From NCBI GenBank assembly GCA_038496675.1, contig CM076663.1, forward strand, positions 17,455,290-17,519,289: a DNA stretch of 64,000 nt, in the 5' to 3' direction. Made by a program: the position numbers and the translations under genes. The first letter of the stretch is position 1. The number at the start of each line of letters is the position of its first letter. The notes under the pieces were generated by a model. That model did not search any database and was not told the origin of the DNA. It was given only the letters and a program-made list of their open reading frames with translations. Positions 1 through 12,343 of this stretch are shown here, piece after piece. This DNA is from Rachycentron canadum (lineage: Eukaryota; Chordata; Actinopteri; Carangiformes; Rachycentridae).

Positions 1-100
1 GAGCTAATTATGTCACACAACATTAAAAATTACATTAGACAAACAAGCTTATTAGCAATACTTAAATAAAATAACTGACATTTCTATCTAAGCATCAAGA

Positions 101-535
101 TTACAGCATTGAAATAGATACAAGGCTGTCATCCAACACTCCTTCACCCAACACAATATATGGGCTTAATGAATTAGCCAGTTTCAGTGGTTTTGTCTGG
201 CTATACTGAGTTACATCAAGTAATTCTGGTGGAACACTGCGTTTGAAAGCATGGATCAACATAAAGTCATCAATTTTGGCCACGATTACTTCAATAAAAT
301 CTTTCATTAGCATATGTGTACACACAGAAATAGGCTGTATGATATGTAAACATGCAGACACGTGTCCTATGGCTTTCACAGAGGCCTGCTGGACGTCTAT
401 AAATGTGTCACTATGTTCCTGTTAATGGCTTCAATAAAACTCAATAACAGTCCTATGTAGAAATCCATACAGTCCATTAGTGATGTATGAGGAAGTGAGC
501 GACAGTAAATGCAGCTTTGTGGAGAAAATACACTC
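101..535 (-). pseudogene. Broken or partial coding-like segment, unidentified
   Basis: I do not recognise this protein. Minus-strand reading from 418 down to 101 is open for 105 residues plus stop. Its composition looks natural: alternating hydrophobic and charged residues with no low complexity, including KDFIEVIVAKIDDF and a tail ending in SISML. An AG acceptor (complement of 419-420) sits directly before the open stretch, so it could be a terminal exon. Just upstream (about 398-478) a second frame reads DFYIGLLLSFIEAINRN and then stops. Farther up (about 480-530) a third frame reads VYFLHKAAFTVAHFL. Three coding-like pieces in different frames suggest a decayed gene copy or retrocopy rather than a working gene. 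A live last exon from a gene to the left is the alternative. A chance ORF cannot be excluded. Confidence 0.3.
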
Positions 536-857
536 ACCATAGAGATTTCTATACCGTATCAGCTATAGGAAGCATGGGTATGTGAATAAGCAAAATGCTT
601 CGGGGTTGATGGATCGGATCTGACAGCGAGAAAGTCGACCTTTTCAGCGACACCTGAGTGTGTGCGCGTGTGTGAAGACCACATGTCACATCTACCGGGC
701 TTGTCAGTACACATATCACTTAATGATAAGCTCCAGACAGTGTTTGCTGCAAGCAATGGTGAAGATACATGTTCTGAGGAAGACTTCCATCTCTGTTTTC
801 TCACCTGATTGCCATTTATTTGTATCTCTTTTTCTGCTCTACTCTCCTCTCTCAAGC

Positions 858-861
858 TCTT

Positions 862-895
<34 letters not shown>

Positions 896-910
896 TCACA
901 CACACACACA
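858..910. repeat. (CT)n then (CA)n microsatellite
   Basis: A CT-rich tract passes directly into CA dinucleotides with one CT interruption. Confidence 0.95.
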
Positions 911-3689
911 TATACTCCCCCTACACCCACCACCCAGCTGTGTGTGATGCTGAGAGTCCCTGACAGCAATATAAATAATCTATAAGTTCAGGCTCCCACT
1001 GTCTTCACCAAAACCTCCTTTACATCAAGTGTCACACTCAAACATCTACATGGCAACAAGCATCAACATAAACACCTCACACATCTCTCCAGTCCATCAT
1101 CATGTGAGTGACTTGTCATGGACGAGAAAAAAAACAAGTCATGGGCGATGATGGACAAAGAGGGGCTTTCATATTCATGTGCATGTAGAAGAAACAAAGC
1201 AGCAGCCTCTAAAGGGCAAGCTGAATCAAATGTCATCAATGGCGTGAAGGTGTGAAGCGAAGGGGAGAGGCGGGGGTTGAGGAAGTGATTTCAATGTGAG
1301 TTAGCTGGGTTTAGTATCATTGCATGCTCTGTGTCAACGGTGGAGCTCAAAGTAATGGTCTGTGACATTTTCATAAATGACCCCTCTTTGTCATTAGAAG
1401 AGCACAATCTTGATTCAACCTTAAATCATTTAATTAGTGTTTTATCTTTATCGCCAGTGTATGATAGGTCTTTCCATGGAAGTAGTGCAATGAGGTTATG
1501 TCATGGCCACTGAGGATGGTCATGGTTATGTTCATTACTGACACCTTCTACCAGCGACCACTTGCAGGCAGATCAATCTTGCTGGACCCCCCCCCCCCCT
1601 CCTATTATAGGAGGAGCAGTATTTGGATTTTGTTTTATGGTTTTTGCAGTAAAACTGTGCTTTGTGCATGGCTGAGGTTTACACTGAGTTCCATGAAATA
1701 AATGGCCGATGTCAGGAAGGTTATGTTCTGTAGGATAATTGCTCAGAGACTCGGGGTCATCAACACGGACTGATGATTTTTAAAGCTAGACGTCTGAGTT
1801 GGCCAGGATGACAGGATGATGGCTGATATTATTGTTAAGCAATAAGATAATAATACGTGACTGAACTACAGCACAGAAATGCCAAACCACATTTGAGGGA
1901 GCTATTTATAAGTGTTGTTGTTGCTACATAACAAACATTAGCATTAACAGCTGTTTACTTACAAAACCAGAAGATAAATTGTGAGCTCAGCATCAAACTT
2001 CATTCCCTTAGCAACGGCAATGTTGACTTTTATTTTCCATCTCTTTCTATTACTTATTTTCTTCTATTATAATTAGCATGCTAACCAGCTAACCATGGCT
2101 TGGCTAGATCACCTTGTCAGTCACAGTTCTGCCATGAACAAGTAGCACTGATCAGAGGGTGGGTTATAATCTCTTGTCTTGTAACAGCTGTCAATGCTAA
2201 CAGTAGCTGTTTCGCAAAACATAGCACCTTTAAGGTTATTAAGAAACATTGTCTCCATGACATAGTTTGTCCAGTCAGCATGAATGTTGTTTTTAATAAT
2301 ATCAGTAATATCAGTTTTGGCTTCAAACATCCTCAGAGCTTCATCCTCTGCCCAAACATCCTTTGCCGCCTGTGATCTAATGAGGCCTCCAAGTAGCTGC
2401 AGTATAATTCATGAGAAAGAAATCCTGTCCTGCCCCTTGAACTGAGCTGGACTGTGAAACAATTTGTGGCCAGTAGCTGCACTGAGGCATCACAACTTTG
2501 GGATTGTCACGTGCTGCACACTGGCCCACAAAGCAGTTTCCCCAGAATCACTGGAAAAAGAGCTGCTGTAAATTGCTGGATACATTTTGTCAGCGCCACA
2601 AACCGCACAACATGACTCTTCATCGTAAGAACGTTTTTCATGCAGTAACATTTGGAAAAATCAGTTCTGTCTGATGATGTTTTTTCCACATTAGACATGT
2701 CTGTCCAAGGACTCAAATCTGTTATTTTAATATTTTCAGAACTTTAATGAAAATCTAAGTGGCAGAAATGTACAGGTTCCTGCAGAAAGCCATCGTGGAC
2801 CAGTGCTTGGATTTGAACTTGAAATGTGGAATTTTGGGATGGGCATGAATGGCTGATGCAGGGAAGTTTTTTTTTTGTCTTTTAACCAGTCAGATTGTTT
2901 AAAGTGCAAGTCTGCGTGATGCATTGTGGGGAATCTGAAATGAGTGTACATGGTCTTCTGCAAACTGCTGTTAACCATGTCACCTTCCTCTGCATTGGGG
3001 GACATTTTCTTCTATCTTTGCAGAGACGTAGCTCCAAACTCAGCTTAAACAGATTCGGAAACCAACCAAAAATTCACAAAAAAAGATGTCACAGTGCCTA
3101 AACATCACTGCAATGATCTCCCCAATGTAACACAACACTCGAATCTCCTTCAATTTGATCAAATTCTTTCAGTCAGTATTTTGTGTCGATACAATACTAT
3201 AACAGTAGTAAGCAGTAAATATTTGCTGAGATTTCAGTTTCTGGCAAGGTTACAAAAACCCCCACAAACAGCATTTCCTGTGGAAACTTTTCTACCACCT
3301 TTACCCTGGAGAGTGTAATTGAGCTTGGTGATTCGATCCAAATGTTTTCCTCTTTTTAGCCACTCAGTGAAGGTATGAGGTGAGATGTGAGCCTTTTCTC
3401 TGCAGGGAACACTCTTGTCTGAGCTGTTTAATTACGGCAGTTTGACAGGCTGCAGCTCACTAATTATATTTTTGGTGTGGAGAATGAATGGATGAGGAAA
3501 AGATGCATGGAGAGACACAGGTGGAGAGACAGAAAAAAAGGTATTAAAAATGCAAGAGAAAAGAGAGAACGATCGATCAAAGGTGGAAGGTTCCCAAATT
3601 TACAACCAAAGAAAAAAAAACGAGTAGAGAGGGAGAGGTGGAGTGCCAGTGAAGAAAGAAGTAGAGACAGAGACAGAGAGATGGAGTAG

Positions 3690-3785
3690 CTCTCCGCTCG
3701 AGCAAGCGATGCCTCGTTGCCATGGTAGCGTCGTCTCTCCAGTCTCCGTGGGAACGGCTGAATCCTGTTGCAGCTCGACTTTGCC
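3690..3785. promoter_or_regulatory. CpG-containing patch with RFX X-box-like motif
   Basis: Several CpGs lie within 90 bases in otherwise CpG-poor DNA. At 3716-3729 is GTTGCCATGGTAGC, one mismatch from the palindromic RFX X-box consensus GTNRCC(N0-3)RGYAAC. No open reading frame starts convincingly here, so a distal regulatory site or an unannotated promoter is inferred only. Confidence 0.25.
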
Positions 3786-6700
3786 CCTGGGCAAGATAGA
3801 GAGAGAATGAGAGGAGGGGGAAAAAAGGGAGAAGAAAAACAGTAACAGAACGGCGAATTTAGCTTGGGGCGTTTGGGCTGACCTGGAAAAATGTTGGGTG
3901 TGTGCTTATTCTCCTCCTTCCTCTTTTTTTTTTATTCCCTCTCTATATATGTCACTTTTTCACCTTTCCTTGTCAATTGCCTTCTAAGTGTTTTTCCAGA
4001 GACTGTTGGTCAGTTAAAGGTGAATGCGCAGTGATGTTCAAAGCCCTAATCCTTAATCTCTTTCTACTCCTCAGTGTGCATGTGTGTGTTTTTATACCTA
4101 ACACATCCAATTGTATCTGCTCATGTAAACACACATACTTTTCTCTGCTTAAAACTTCTCTTAATTGGTGAAACACACTCTCAGCTGGAATGCACATCCA
4201 CGTAAGCCCGTCTGTTTGTCTGTTTGTGTGTTTATTCGCCCGTTTGTTTCTGACCTGTCTCCAGCCCTATCACAGAGCATAAGTAGCCCTATTAGCGGGC
4301 CAACTAGCCAAGAAAACAGATGATCCCCTCTGACAGAGCTCCTATTGTTTCAATCAGCAGTGAACAATGCAGCCCTGTCTGTTCGCCACAGTGGTCGATT
4401 CACCCCTGCTTTCAGCCCCTGGTCACTACTCTATCAGTTGCAGCCACGTGGACCGGGAGGCCACTCTGAAGCTATATTGTACATGCTGGATTTGAGGGAC
4501 ATGGTTAATTTATGAGGATGTTGTTGTGTAGGGTTATGACCTCTTCAGTGGCTTGATTTCTTTGAACTTTATTACTTATTCATCATAAAATGTTGTTGTG
4601 TTGTTGTGATGTGACAGGAAGAATGAATCATTAGTGAAATGTGCTTCATGATGGTCATTTTCATTTTTGGAACCTTTAATCGAATCATTGATTTGAAATT
4701 GAAATTGTTTGCCTTGTAATGTAAAAAATGGAGTTTACAGAACAAGGAACAAGGAAGTGTTAGTTTAAAGAGGAAATATGCTCAAGCAAAAACACATTTT
4801 TATTTCATACATAAATCCTGAACAGATTAAGCATATTCCTCCACTGTGTGCTCAAAAGTAAATAGATTTTCGTGCCTTCAGCTCAGGGTGTGAAAATTAT
4901 CGATTATTAAACATATTTAACCAAGACAGATGAAGAAAGCATTCATTATAATAAGTAACACATCTTTTATTAAAGTCAGCAGAGGTTAAAATCAATTTTT
5001 GCAAAGAACCCAATATATAATTGAAATTTTATTTATCTGCAGTGTCTGTGTGTTCTATATTATTGTCCGGGTGGCTAACATGGTCCTGGTGGGGTAATGC
5101 ATATGTAAAATAGTTCACACTGCTTGTATAATCCAACAGCCACACAGGCAGTTAACCAGCCAAGGGTCTGATGTCAATCGTGGGGTAATTCATGGAGCTC
5201 TGATGACCAGCTACTGTGAGTTACAACATCCTGGACCTCCAACAGAGAGTTAGCTAACACTAGCTACAGCTTCTCCTCAGAAAATGTTGGGGCCAACACA
5301 GCGCTGAGAATGCAAGAGGTGACCGTGGCCCGGCCAAAGTGGAAATAATGACATGTGACGTCTGTGGGGAAACACTTCTTATGTTAGCGAGCGTGGCTAA
5401 CTAGCATCCACTTTCTGAGGGAAAGCCAGTGAGTCTGGTAAACTAGCTTCCCCTTTCAGAGTGGAAAACAAACTTACAAATAGCATGACGGGTTCAAATG
5501 CTAAGTGTTGTAAAAGGAAAAACATCTTAAATTGCTAAAGCGATGCTGAAGGGAGTTGAAAAACGATTACAAGGGATGATGACATTCTCCGGTCAGTAAC
5601 TGCATAGAGGTTGATATTGTGTCCTCGAGCAATTTATGGCCATTAAATATTGGTCAGCTGTTGACATGAAATGCTCAGACGCCTGAAAGTCTCCACAAAT
5701 AATGTATGTCCAAAAACAGTTTTATCCTCTGGAAACTTAAATGCAAAAATATGCACAACAGCTGCAGGAGCGTTATTAAAGAACCACTCCAACTGCAGTC
5801 GTTATTATTATTAAATCTGTCGCACAAGCAGTAAAGACAATTTCTGTTCAACTTTAAAACGACAAGATCAGTAAAGCAGTGTGTGTTTGTGTGTGTGTGG
5901 TCATGTATATCAATGTCATTATGTAAACTAGTGTGTTTTGTGTCTAACCATTCATTGTAATCTGCTGTGTGTGTGTGTGTTCTGTCTGTGTGCTACAGCT
6001 GTGAGTGTGCACACGTCCTATATACTGTATGGATGAAGTCACATGTAGTCAGTGCAGTGTGTCAGTGCGTTTTTGTGATCATTTTGTCAGGATGCCACTT
6101 ATCGCAGCCACATATCACAACAAATGTTTGTCTTGACACCTGTGTGAGATTAAACTCTGAGGGCTAATCTTAATTCCCAGTAATCTGAGACTATTCTGCA
6201 GATCATGTGACGTCAGGATTTAATACTGCACTGATAAATAGTTCCAGCCCACTAATAGATTACCCAATTCTCTCATGTCAAATCAAATCCCACAGCCCAC
6301 AAATACATAAGCTTGGGCTGATTTAGCTTTCCTCAGCCCTTTAGTCAGATGGGTTTCCATATTTGAACTTGCATGTGGCTTTAATGTGACTTCAGGAAAT
6401 CCAACAAAAAGCTATGTTCATGGTTTAGAAATATTTGTAATAACTGAGCTTAAACACAAAGACACTCGTATGAGTCCTTGAAAAGATAAGGTAGGTGACC
6501 AATATATTCTATACAAATCCCATAAGAAAAAAACTAAACTCAACTAAATACATTACTCCCTCCCTCAGTACTTTCCATCCTTTTCCACTATGAGCCTAGT
6601 AGTTATTCACAAAAAAACAATTAAAACAAAGGCAGAATATTTTCCTCAATAAGATGGGCACTGTAGTTTTTAATCACATTTTATTCAAGCTCAAGAAAGT

Positions 6701-6959
6701 AACACATTTATTGAGAACTCAGCTGCAGTAGCACCAATGTCAGCGTGCATGTGGAAAATAAAGTCACACAGTGTGATGATGTGGCTCACTGATGTGTTTT
6801 CAAGTTTTTAGAGAATAAAGCTTCATTAATTAACATTTATTACTTATTAATTGATAATGCATACTTCCCACAAGAGACTACAGATGTCACAGTCTCTTGG
6901 TTATAGATCAAAATCAATACATAATATTTGTATAAAGAAATCAAATATTGGCCTCACCA

Positions 6960-6960
6960 A

Positions 6961-7025
<65 letters not shown>

Positions 7026-7052
7026 ATGTGTGTGTGCGTGCGCGTGTGTGTA
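6960..7052. repeat. (TG)n microsatellite with CG interruptions
   Basis: About 90 bases of TG dinucleotides interrupted by TGCG and TATG units. Confidence 0.95.
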
Positions 7053-7290
7053 TGTAGACTGGTGTCATGGTTTATGAAATGTCCCATACATGTATCACCC
7101 ACTGTCCCCACAGCATCTCTTGTCTTCCATCAAATCCACATCACACATTCATATCATGGAAAAGTTCACATCGCCTCCTTCTTCTCACAGGCCTGCTCAT
7201 CTTTTTCACTCACACACCAATTCTCTGTCTTCCTGTCTTACTCTTTATCTATCAACCTATTTTCTACTCCGTCACAGCATATCTTCATTT

Positions 7291-7294
<4 letters not shown>

Positions 7295-7324
<30 letters not shown>
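7295..7324. repeat. (CA)n microsatellite
   Basis: Uninterrupted CA dinucleotides after a short GCGCG start. Confidence 0.95.
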
Positions 7325-7329
<5 letters not shown>

Positions 7330-7968
7330 TTACAATGAGCTCCATTTAAGGAAAGACCATGATTGTCAGTCACAAGAGAGAAAAAGAAAGAAGCAGTAGC
7401 TGTGAGTTTCACCTATTTGGACCCAACACAGTCTCTTCAGGCTCCATTTTCAGAGTTGGAATCTGAATGTTTAATCATTCCCAGCTCTTTGCTGGGAACA
7501 TGCATGAATTTTTCACAGTGTGGATAAGGGAGGATGATGGGAAACCTGGGTAAAAGCAAACCAACCCATATAGACATGGCATGGGAGGATAAAGAGATGC
7601 CACACAATTGTTGTTTTGTGATGACAAGAACTGCAGTTTGTTTTCATTTGGTTATTTATTTTTCTTTTCTTGTTCTGTCAAAATCTTTCTGAATTTCTAC
7701 TTTTTGTGAAAAGAGATGCAGCTTTTATGATCTGTGTGACGTTGCAGGAAGCCGTGTTCAGTGCTTCAGACTACAGCTGTCAACATCAAAACAGCAGTCA
7801 CAATATTCCCCAAACGCATATAACAGAGTGAAGCAAAGCCAGGTTTAATTTAAAGTAAGGAAGCTTCCATCAGTGCACTGAGAGCTGAGATATATAAGTC
7901 ACTCGGAGCTCACTTCATTAGTGTTGAATTAAAAAATGCATGCACACACACGCGTTTGTACAGCTGTC

Positions 7969-8121
7969 TTTGTGGGGACCCAACACATAATGCATTACTT
8001 TCCTTTAATGTTCATAACTAAATGTCAAACCCCAAATCTTACTCTAATGTTAATGCTTAAAATAAGTCTTAAACCTTAAACAGCCCCTTAAACCTGTGGT
8101 GTTTTTTTTGGTCCCCACAAG
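7969..8121. mobile_element. Small palindromic MITE-like element
   Basis: TTTGTGGGGACC at 7969-7980 is mirrored as GGTCCCCACAAG at 8110-8121, giving about 150 bases between inverted ends with no coding capacity. Elements with GTGGGGACC / GGTCCCCAC ends beside CA microsatellites are a familiar fish repeat. The family assignment is from memory. Confidence 0.55.
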
Positions 8122-8302
8122 TACAGTGAGTTCCCAGTGTCTGGTCCTCATAAATATATTAAAACAAACACAAATACACTTCCATGCTCATTGTCACACC
8201 TGTGCAAACACAACCACAATATATTGTATCTGTGCTTTTATGTTCATTTTATGCATGAACATGGAAAGTCATCTCACATGCTGTTTACGTACGATTACAT
8301 CA

Positions 8303-8356
8303 ACACACACACACACACACACACACACAAATATACATACATACATACACACACAG
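8303..8356. repeat. (CA)n followed by (CATA)n
   Basis: A CA tract (8303-8329) passes into a short ATACATAC-type tetranucleotide tract. Confidence 0.9.
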
Positions 8357-8744
8357 TAACGGCACCAAAACACTCGATGTATTGTCCCCAGGGACATAAT
8401 AGGCCATATTGATTGTGCCTGTGCTGGGATATTAGTTGAGAATAAATGGACAATGCATCTTCAACACACACAAACACACTCACACACTTGCACGTACACA
8501 TTGACCTTGTGTGACCTCCGTCCTAGAACAAGCCAAAGCTCTTTTCTTCCTGACACCTCTCCTCCACTTTGTTGCTTTCTTTAGTCTAATTCCACTTGAT
8601 GTTCCTTCACTTCCTCTGAAACTCTTTTTTCCACCAGTGACATTCAAGCAGCTGAATGCAACAAGAGGTGAGACACTCTATAGTCACTGCTATATGTGGA
8701 TGCATCAAAATGTTTTGGTGGTTTAACCATACTGGATGGAAACC

Positions 8745-9325
8745 TATGATGTTGACGTCAGATTTCCGATCTTAATGAATGCACCAGTATTAAGATGACC
8801 AAGTGGTAACGTCACCCGTTGCCTTGTGAGCTGCCATTTTGAAGCCTTCAGTTTGTCCGTCACCATTTTGTTTTTTGTATAACCAATAGAAATCACATTT
8901 GGAGGAGGGGGTGGAGCTGAGGAGGAGTGAGGGGTGGATCTGACCTGATTGCCAGGCAGGTCACTGTCAGGGGTACAGTCTGTCAATCATGGGGTAGTCA
9001 GGCCCTAATACATCCCCTGTTTTATGGCCTATCCTCTATGCCTCTAAATGGGACCATCTTTTAAAAAATGAACATCATGTTGTATTGAAGAAGACTTGAA
9101 ACTAGAGACTCAGACCAATTACCACAAACAAACAGGAAAACATTTACTGAGGTGATAAATCAAGTGAGATTTTGAGATCCACATAGACTTCAATACTCCT
9201 TTTTACAACCAGTGGAGTCGCCCCCTGATGGTCATTAGATAGAATGAAGGTTTAAGGCTCCTCAGCATTGGCTTCACTTTTCAGCCTCTGTGTCTCTGTC
9301 CATTTTTGTAAACAGTCTACGTATT
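8745..9325 (+). mobile_element. Dispersed repeat family 1, longest copy
   Basis: The right 350 bases match two other places in this window: 24140-24488 in the same orientation and 32325-32645 reversed. Shared blocks include TCTGTCAATCA, TAAATGGGACCATC, AAATCAAGTGAGA and CCCCTGATGGTCATTAGA, ending near AACAGTCTA. This copy also carries an upstream 200 bases (TGACGTCA, CCATTTTG) absent from the others. There is no coding capacity. The pattern is that of a non-autonomous element, but the transposon class is not determined. Confidence 0.75.
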
Positions 9326-9329
9326 AAAT

Positions 9330-11000
9330 TAAATTAATTAAAAGGCAACAACAAGCAAGCAGTTTGGAGAAAGGGTTATTATATGCAACCTCCAAAAACA
9401 ACCAAGATCTTCCAAGGGAAATCTACACAAGTGTAAGTAGAATTGTTGGAGCCATAGTAAGATTTTGAAGAAAAATCTGTAGGATTTGGTATTTTAAGTT
9501 GAAATTGCTGTGTTCCTTCTGCTCTGGAGTCCATAATGGGTCTTTGATTTGTTGGCTGTCAGGTTAGATAACAGAATGAGTTTGATTGTGTCAGAATCGT
9601 GTATTGGATTGTGTTGTTTTTTTAGTCCATTGACCTCCAATGGTTGAGAATAATTTTAATTGATTAGCCACTACATGAATATATAGGCAAGAAAAACCAC
9701 AATTACAAATCATTTAATTTGAAAATAGAACTTGTTGTATATTTGTTAGAGAGTTATATTGGCCAGTTTATTCTACATCATTTCATTCTCATATATGATT
9801 GTTTCTGTGAACATGGGTCATAGCATCAGTCACATTTTTAAAGTAAGTCGAATGATGACTGGTTGGACTTCTTATCAGGGTTTCAAAACAGCCTTATTGT
9901 ACATATCTCACTGTCCGATCCAGGACCACTGACTTCGTCTTCCTCTCTGTGTTCTCCCCTCCTCCCTCTTTAATACAGCATCACACACTCACACACACTT
10001 AGCTGTTTCCTCCTTTTAGCAGCAACAGAGACAGACAGGCTATTGCCAGTTCATTTGGCCAGATCTCGTCCACTCTAACCTTTACCCTGCCTTCCTTTCC
10101 CTCTCTCTAACTGTCACTCTCTCTCTCTCTCTTTTAATCTGAGTGGGAAGCCCTGGAATTAACCGCCAGTTTCAATCAAGTCCAGCCAGATTCATCCTTT
10201 TCTGTGGCCAGTGACCTGCACATCACACACACACACACATGCAGGCACGCGCACACCAACACACACAGAGAAATCCCACTCTCGCTTGGTGAGAGATCAG
10301 GAGGTGGACATCACTATGCAACGACATTGTCTGTGTCACACACCCTTCTGGCACTAATGAAGGGATTTTAATCCAAAGTGTGTATGTGTGTACATGTACT
10401 ATACTTGGGTTCATGCTGTTTGCGTTTATGTGTGTGAGGCCAGAGATATCTTTTCCTGGTGGAGATCAATTAAATGATAGGCATGCCAGTCTTTCCAGGA
10501 GCAGCTTGAGCAATGTATATGTTCTGCACTGATAAAACACACACAAAAGTCAGTATATATATATATATATATACACATACTTCCTATATATGTACACATA
10601 CATATGAATATGTATACATATGTGTAAGTTTGTATGTGTGTATATATTATATTCATATGTATGTGTATATATGTATGTATGTATATATTTATATATACAT
10701 ATATATATATACACACACACACATATATATTATATTAATATGTATGTGTATATATATGTATGTATATATATGTATATATACATATACACACACACAGACA
10801 CACACACATATATATATACATACATATGTATGCAGCTTAATATACAGCACACATCCATACTTGCATGTATTATTTAGAATTTAAAAAAAGGAATTCTTTG
10901 TCATTAATGGTCAAATGTTAGTAACAGTGCAGCAGCTTCTCATCATCCTTTTCCAGAGAAAGTCAACTGAGCATTGATCTGTGCGACTATATGCTAATTT
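9330..11000. other. Gene-free region with AT/CA repeats
   Basis: No gene is visible. The part after 10540 is dominated by TATA, TATG and CACA repeats, and the apparent open frames there read only I-Y-T-H type repeats. Confidence 0.6.
10543..10825. repeat. Compound (TA)n/(TATG)n/(CA)n repeat
   Basis: About 280 bases of interleaved TA, TATG, CATA and CA units, with much self-complementarity. Confidence 0.9.
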
Positions 11001-11004
11001 ACTT

Positions 11005-11405
11005 GTCATGTTGGGACACTCTAGGAAATACATTTGCTTTCTTGCCAAGAGTTAGATGGTTGATCCCCCTCTCATGCTTATCTGTTAAATATGGAGCAAC
11101 AACTATGATATGGTTAGCTTAGCTTTGCATAAAGCCTGGAAGCAGGAAAAACAGAAATGAAGAAAAAACAAAATGTAAAAAGTGTATGTAAAATGCCTGA
11201 CTGTGTTTCGGCCAAGCATGAATTTAACTAACATGCTATGATACATTAATTATTAATTTCTAAGTGTGCTAGTTGACTGATTTTGTTCCCTGCTGATCTC
11301 AGTCTGTATGTTATTCTGGTTGTAACTTCATATTTAATAGGCTGAAATGAGAATAACTCAAATTTTCTCATTTAACTGAAAATTTTAATATTTTCCAAAT
11401 TTTCT
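11005..11405. mobile_element. Foldback element copy A (both arms)
   Basis: The left arm (11005-11150) contains CTTTCTTGCCAAGAGTTAGA, CTCTCATG and TTAGCTTAGCTTTGCATAAA. A diverged, reversed second arm lies at about 11310-11405 (AACTTCATATTTAATAGG, TTCTCATTTAACT). The same arm sequence occurs at 32015, 33337 and 50508. I recall a fish element with two long inverted arms of this sequence. It has no coding capacity. Confidence 0.55.
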
Positions 11406-11792
11406 AACTATTCCCTCAAACTGTGCAACTCCTTGTTGCACTTCTATTATTCTGGGGGACTGATGGCAGACAGTGGCACAGGCCAAGCTATAATCAATTT
11501 TAATCCCTTTTATGGGTCAGTCACCAAAAATGCTGCATCCTACGCTTCCTACAATGTACCACAATACTCTCTTTTACTCAAGGCCTCAATGAGCTTTGTA
11601 TACTTACACTTACATTAATCGAACAAGAGCATTCTTGTTTTTGAGGCTCTTCTTGAACTTGAACTTTTTTTAACCACCAGAAGGACGATTACTAATTGTC
11701 TGAAAATTGTGGCCACTCTAAGCAGCATTTGGTTTCTCTCACAGGTTCTCGCTCTCTTTTTTTTTAATACACATTCTAAACCTTTTAAAACA

Positions 11793-12343
11793 TACACTAT
11801 ATGGACAAAAGTATTGAACCACCTACACACTACAGCCACACGTTACCCCTACCTTTGGTGGAGGAGAGATAATGGTATGGGTTGTTTTTCTGAGGTTGGC
11901 CTAGGACCCTTAGTTCTAGTGAAGGATGCTTGTTAAGGACGCTTGAGCTTACTGAGACATTTTGGACAATTTTATGCTTCCAACTTTGTGGGAACAGTTT
12001 GGGGAAGGCCCTTTTCTGTTCAAGCATGACAAAGTGCACAAAGTAAGGTCCATAAAGGCCTGGTTGGGTGAGGTTGGTGTGGAAGAAGCACAGAGCCCTG
12101 ACCTCAACCCCATCCAAGGAGGAACTAGAATGGAGATTGCAAGCCAGGCCCTCTCGTTCCAACATCAGTGTCTGCCCTCACAAATGCTCTTCTCACAGAC
12201 ACACAGTCCTTAGAAGGAGAAGCTGTTGTAGCTGTAAAGGGGGACCAACTCCAAATGAACGCCTATGGATTTAGACTGGGAAGTCATAAAAGCTCCTGTT
12301 AGTGTAATTTGTAGGTAGCCCAATACTTTGTCCATATAGTGTA
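11793..12343 (+). mobile_element. Tc1/mariner-like transposon relic
   Basis: TACACTATATGGACAAAAGT begins at 11793, and its inverted partner CAATACTTTGTCCATATAGT begins at 12321. The element therefore has terminal inverted repeats and sits between TA dinucleotides (11793-11794 and 12342-12343), the usual Tc1/mariner target. Inside are frame-broken pieces of the C-terminal transposase. One frame reads the hallmark QSPDLNPI at 12091-12114, just before where the last acidic catalytic residue region would continue, and an earlier frame reads GMGCFSEVGLGPLVLVKDA. At 551 bp against about 1.2-1.6 kb for full elements, the 5' half is deleted and it cannot move by itself. Confidence 0.9.

Larger units (their letters stand above)
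545..7960. other. Gene-free region with microsatellites
   Basis: I see no supportable gene. The stretch holds CT and CA tracts (858-910), a run of 13 C (1587-1599), purine-rich sequence (3480-3690), a CpG-containing patch around 3690-3780 and TG tracts (5880-5990, 6960-7052). The open frames here are short, lack family resemblance and mostly run through simple repeats. Confidence 0.6.
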
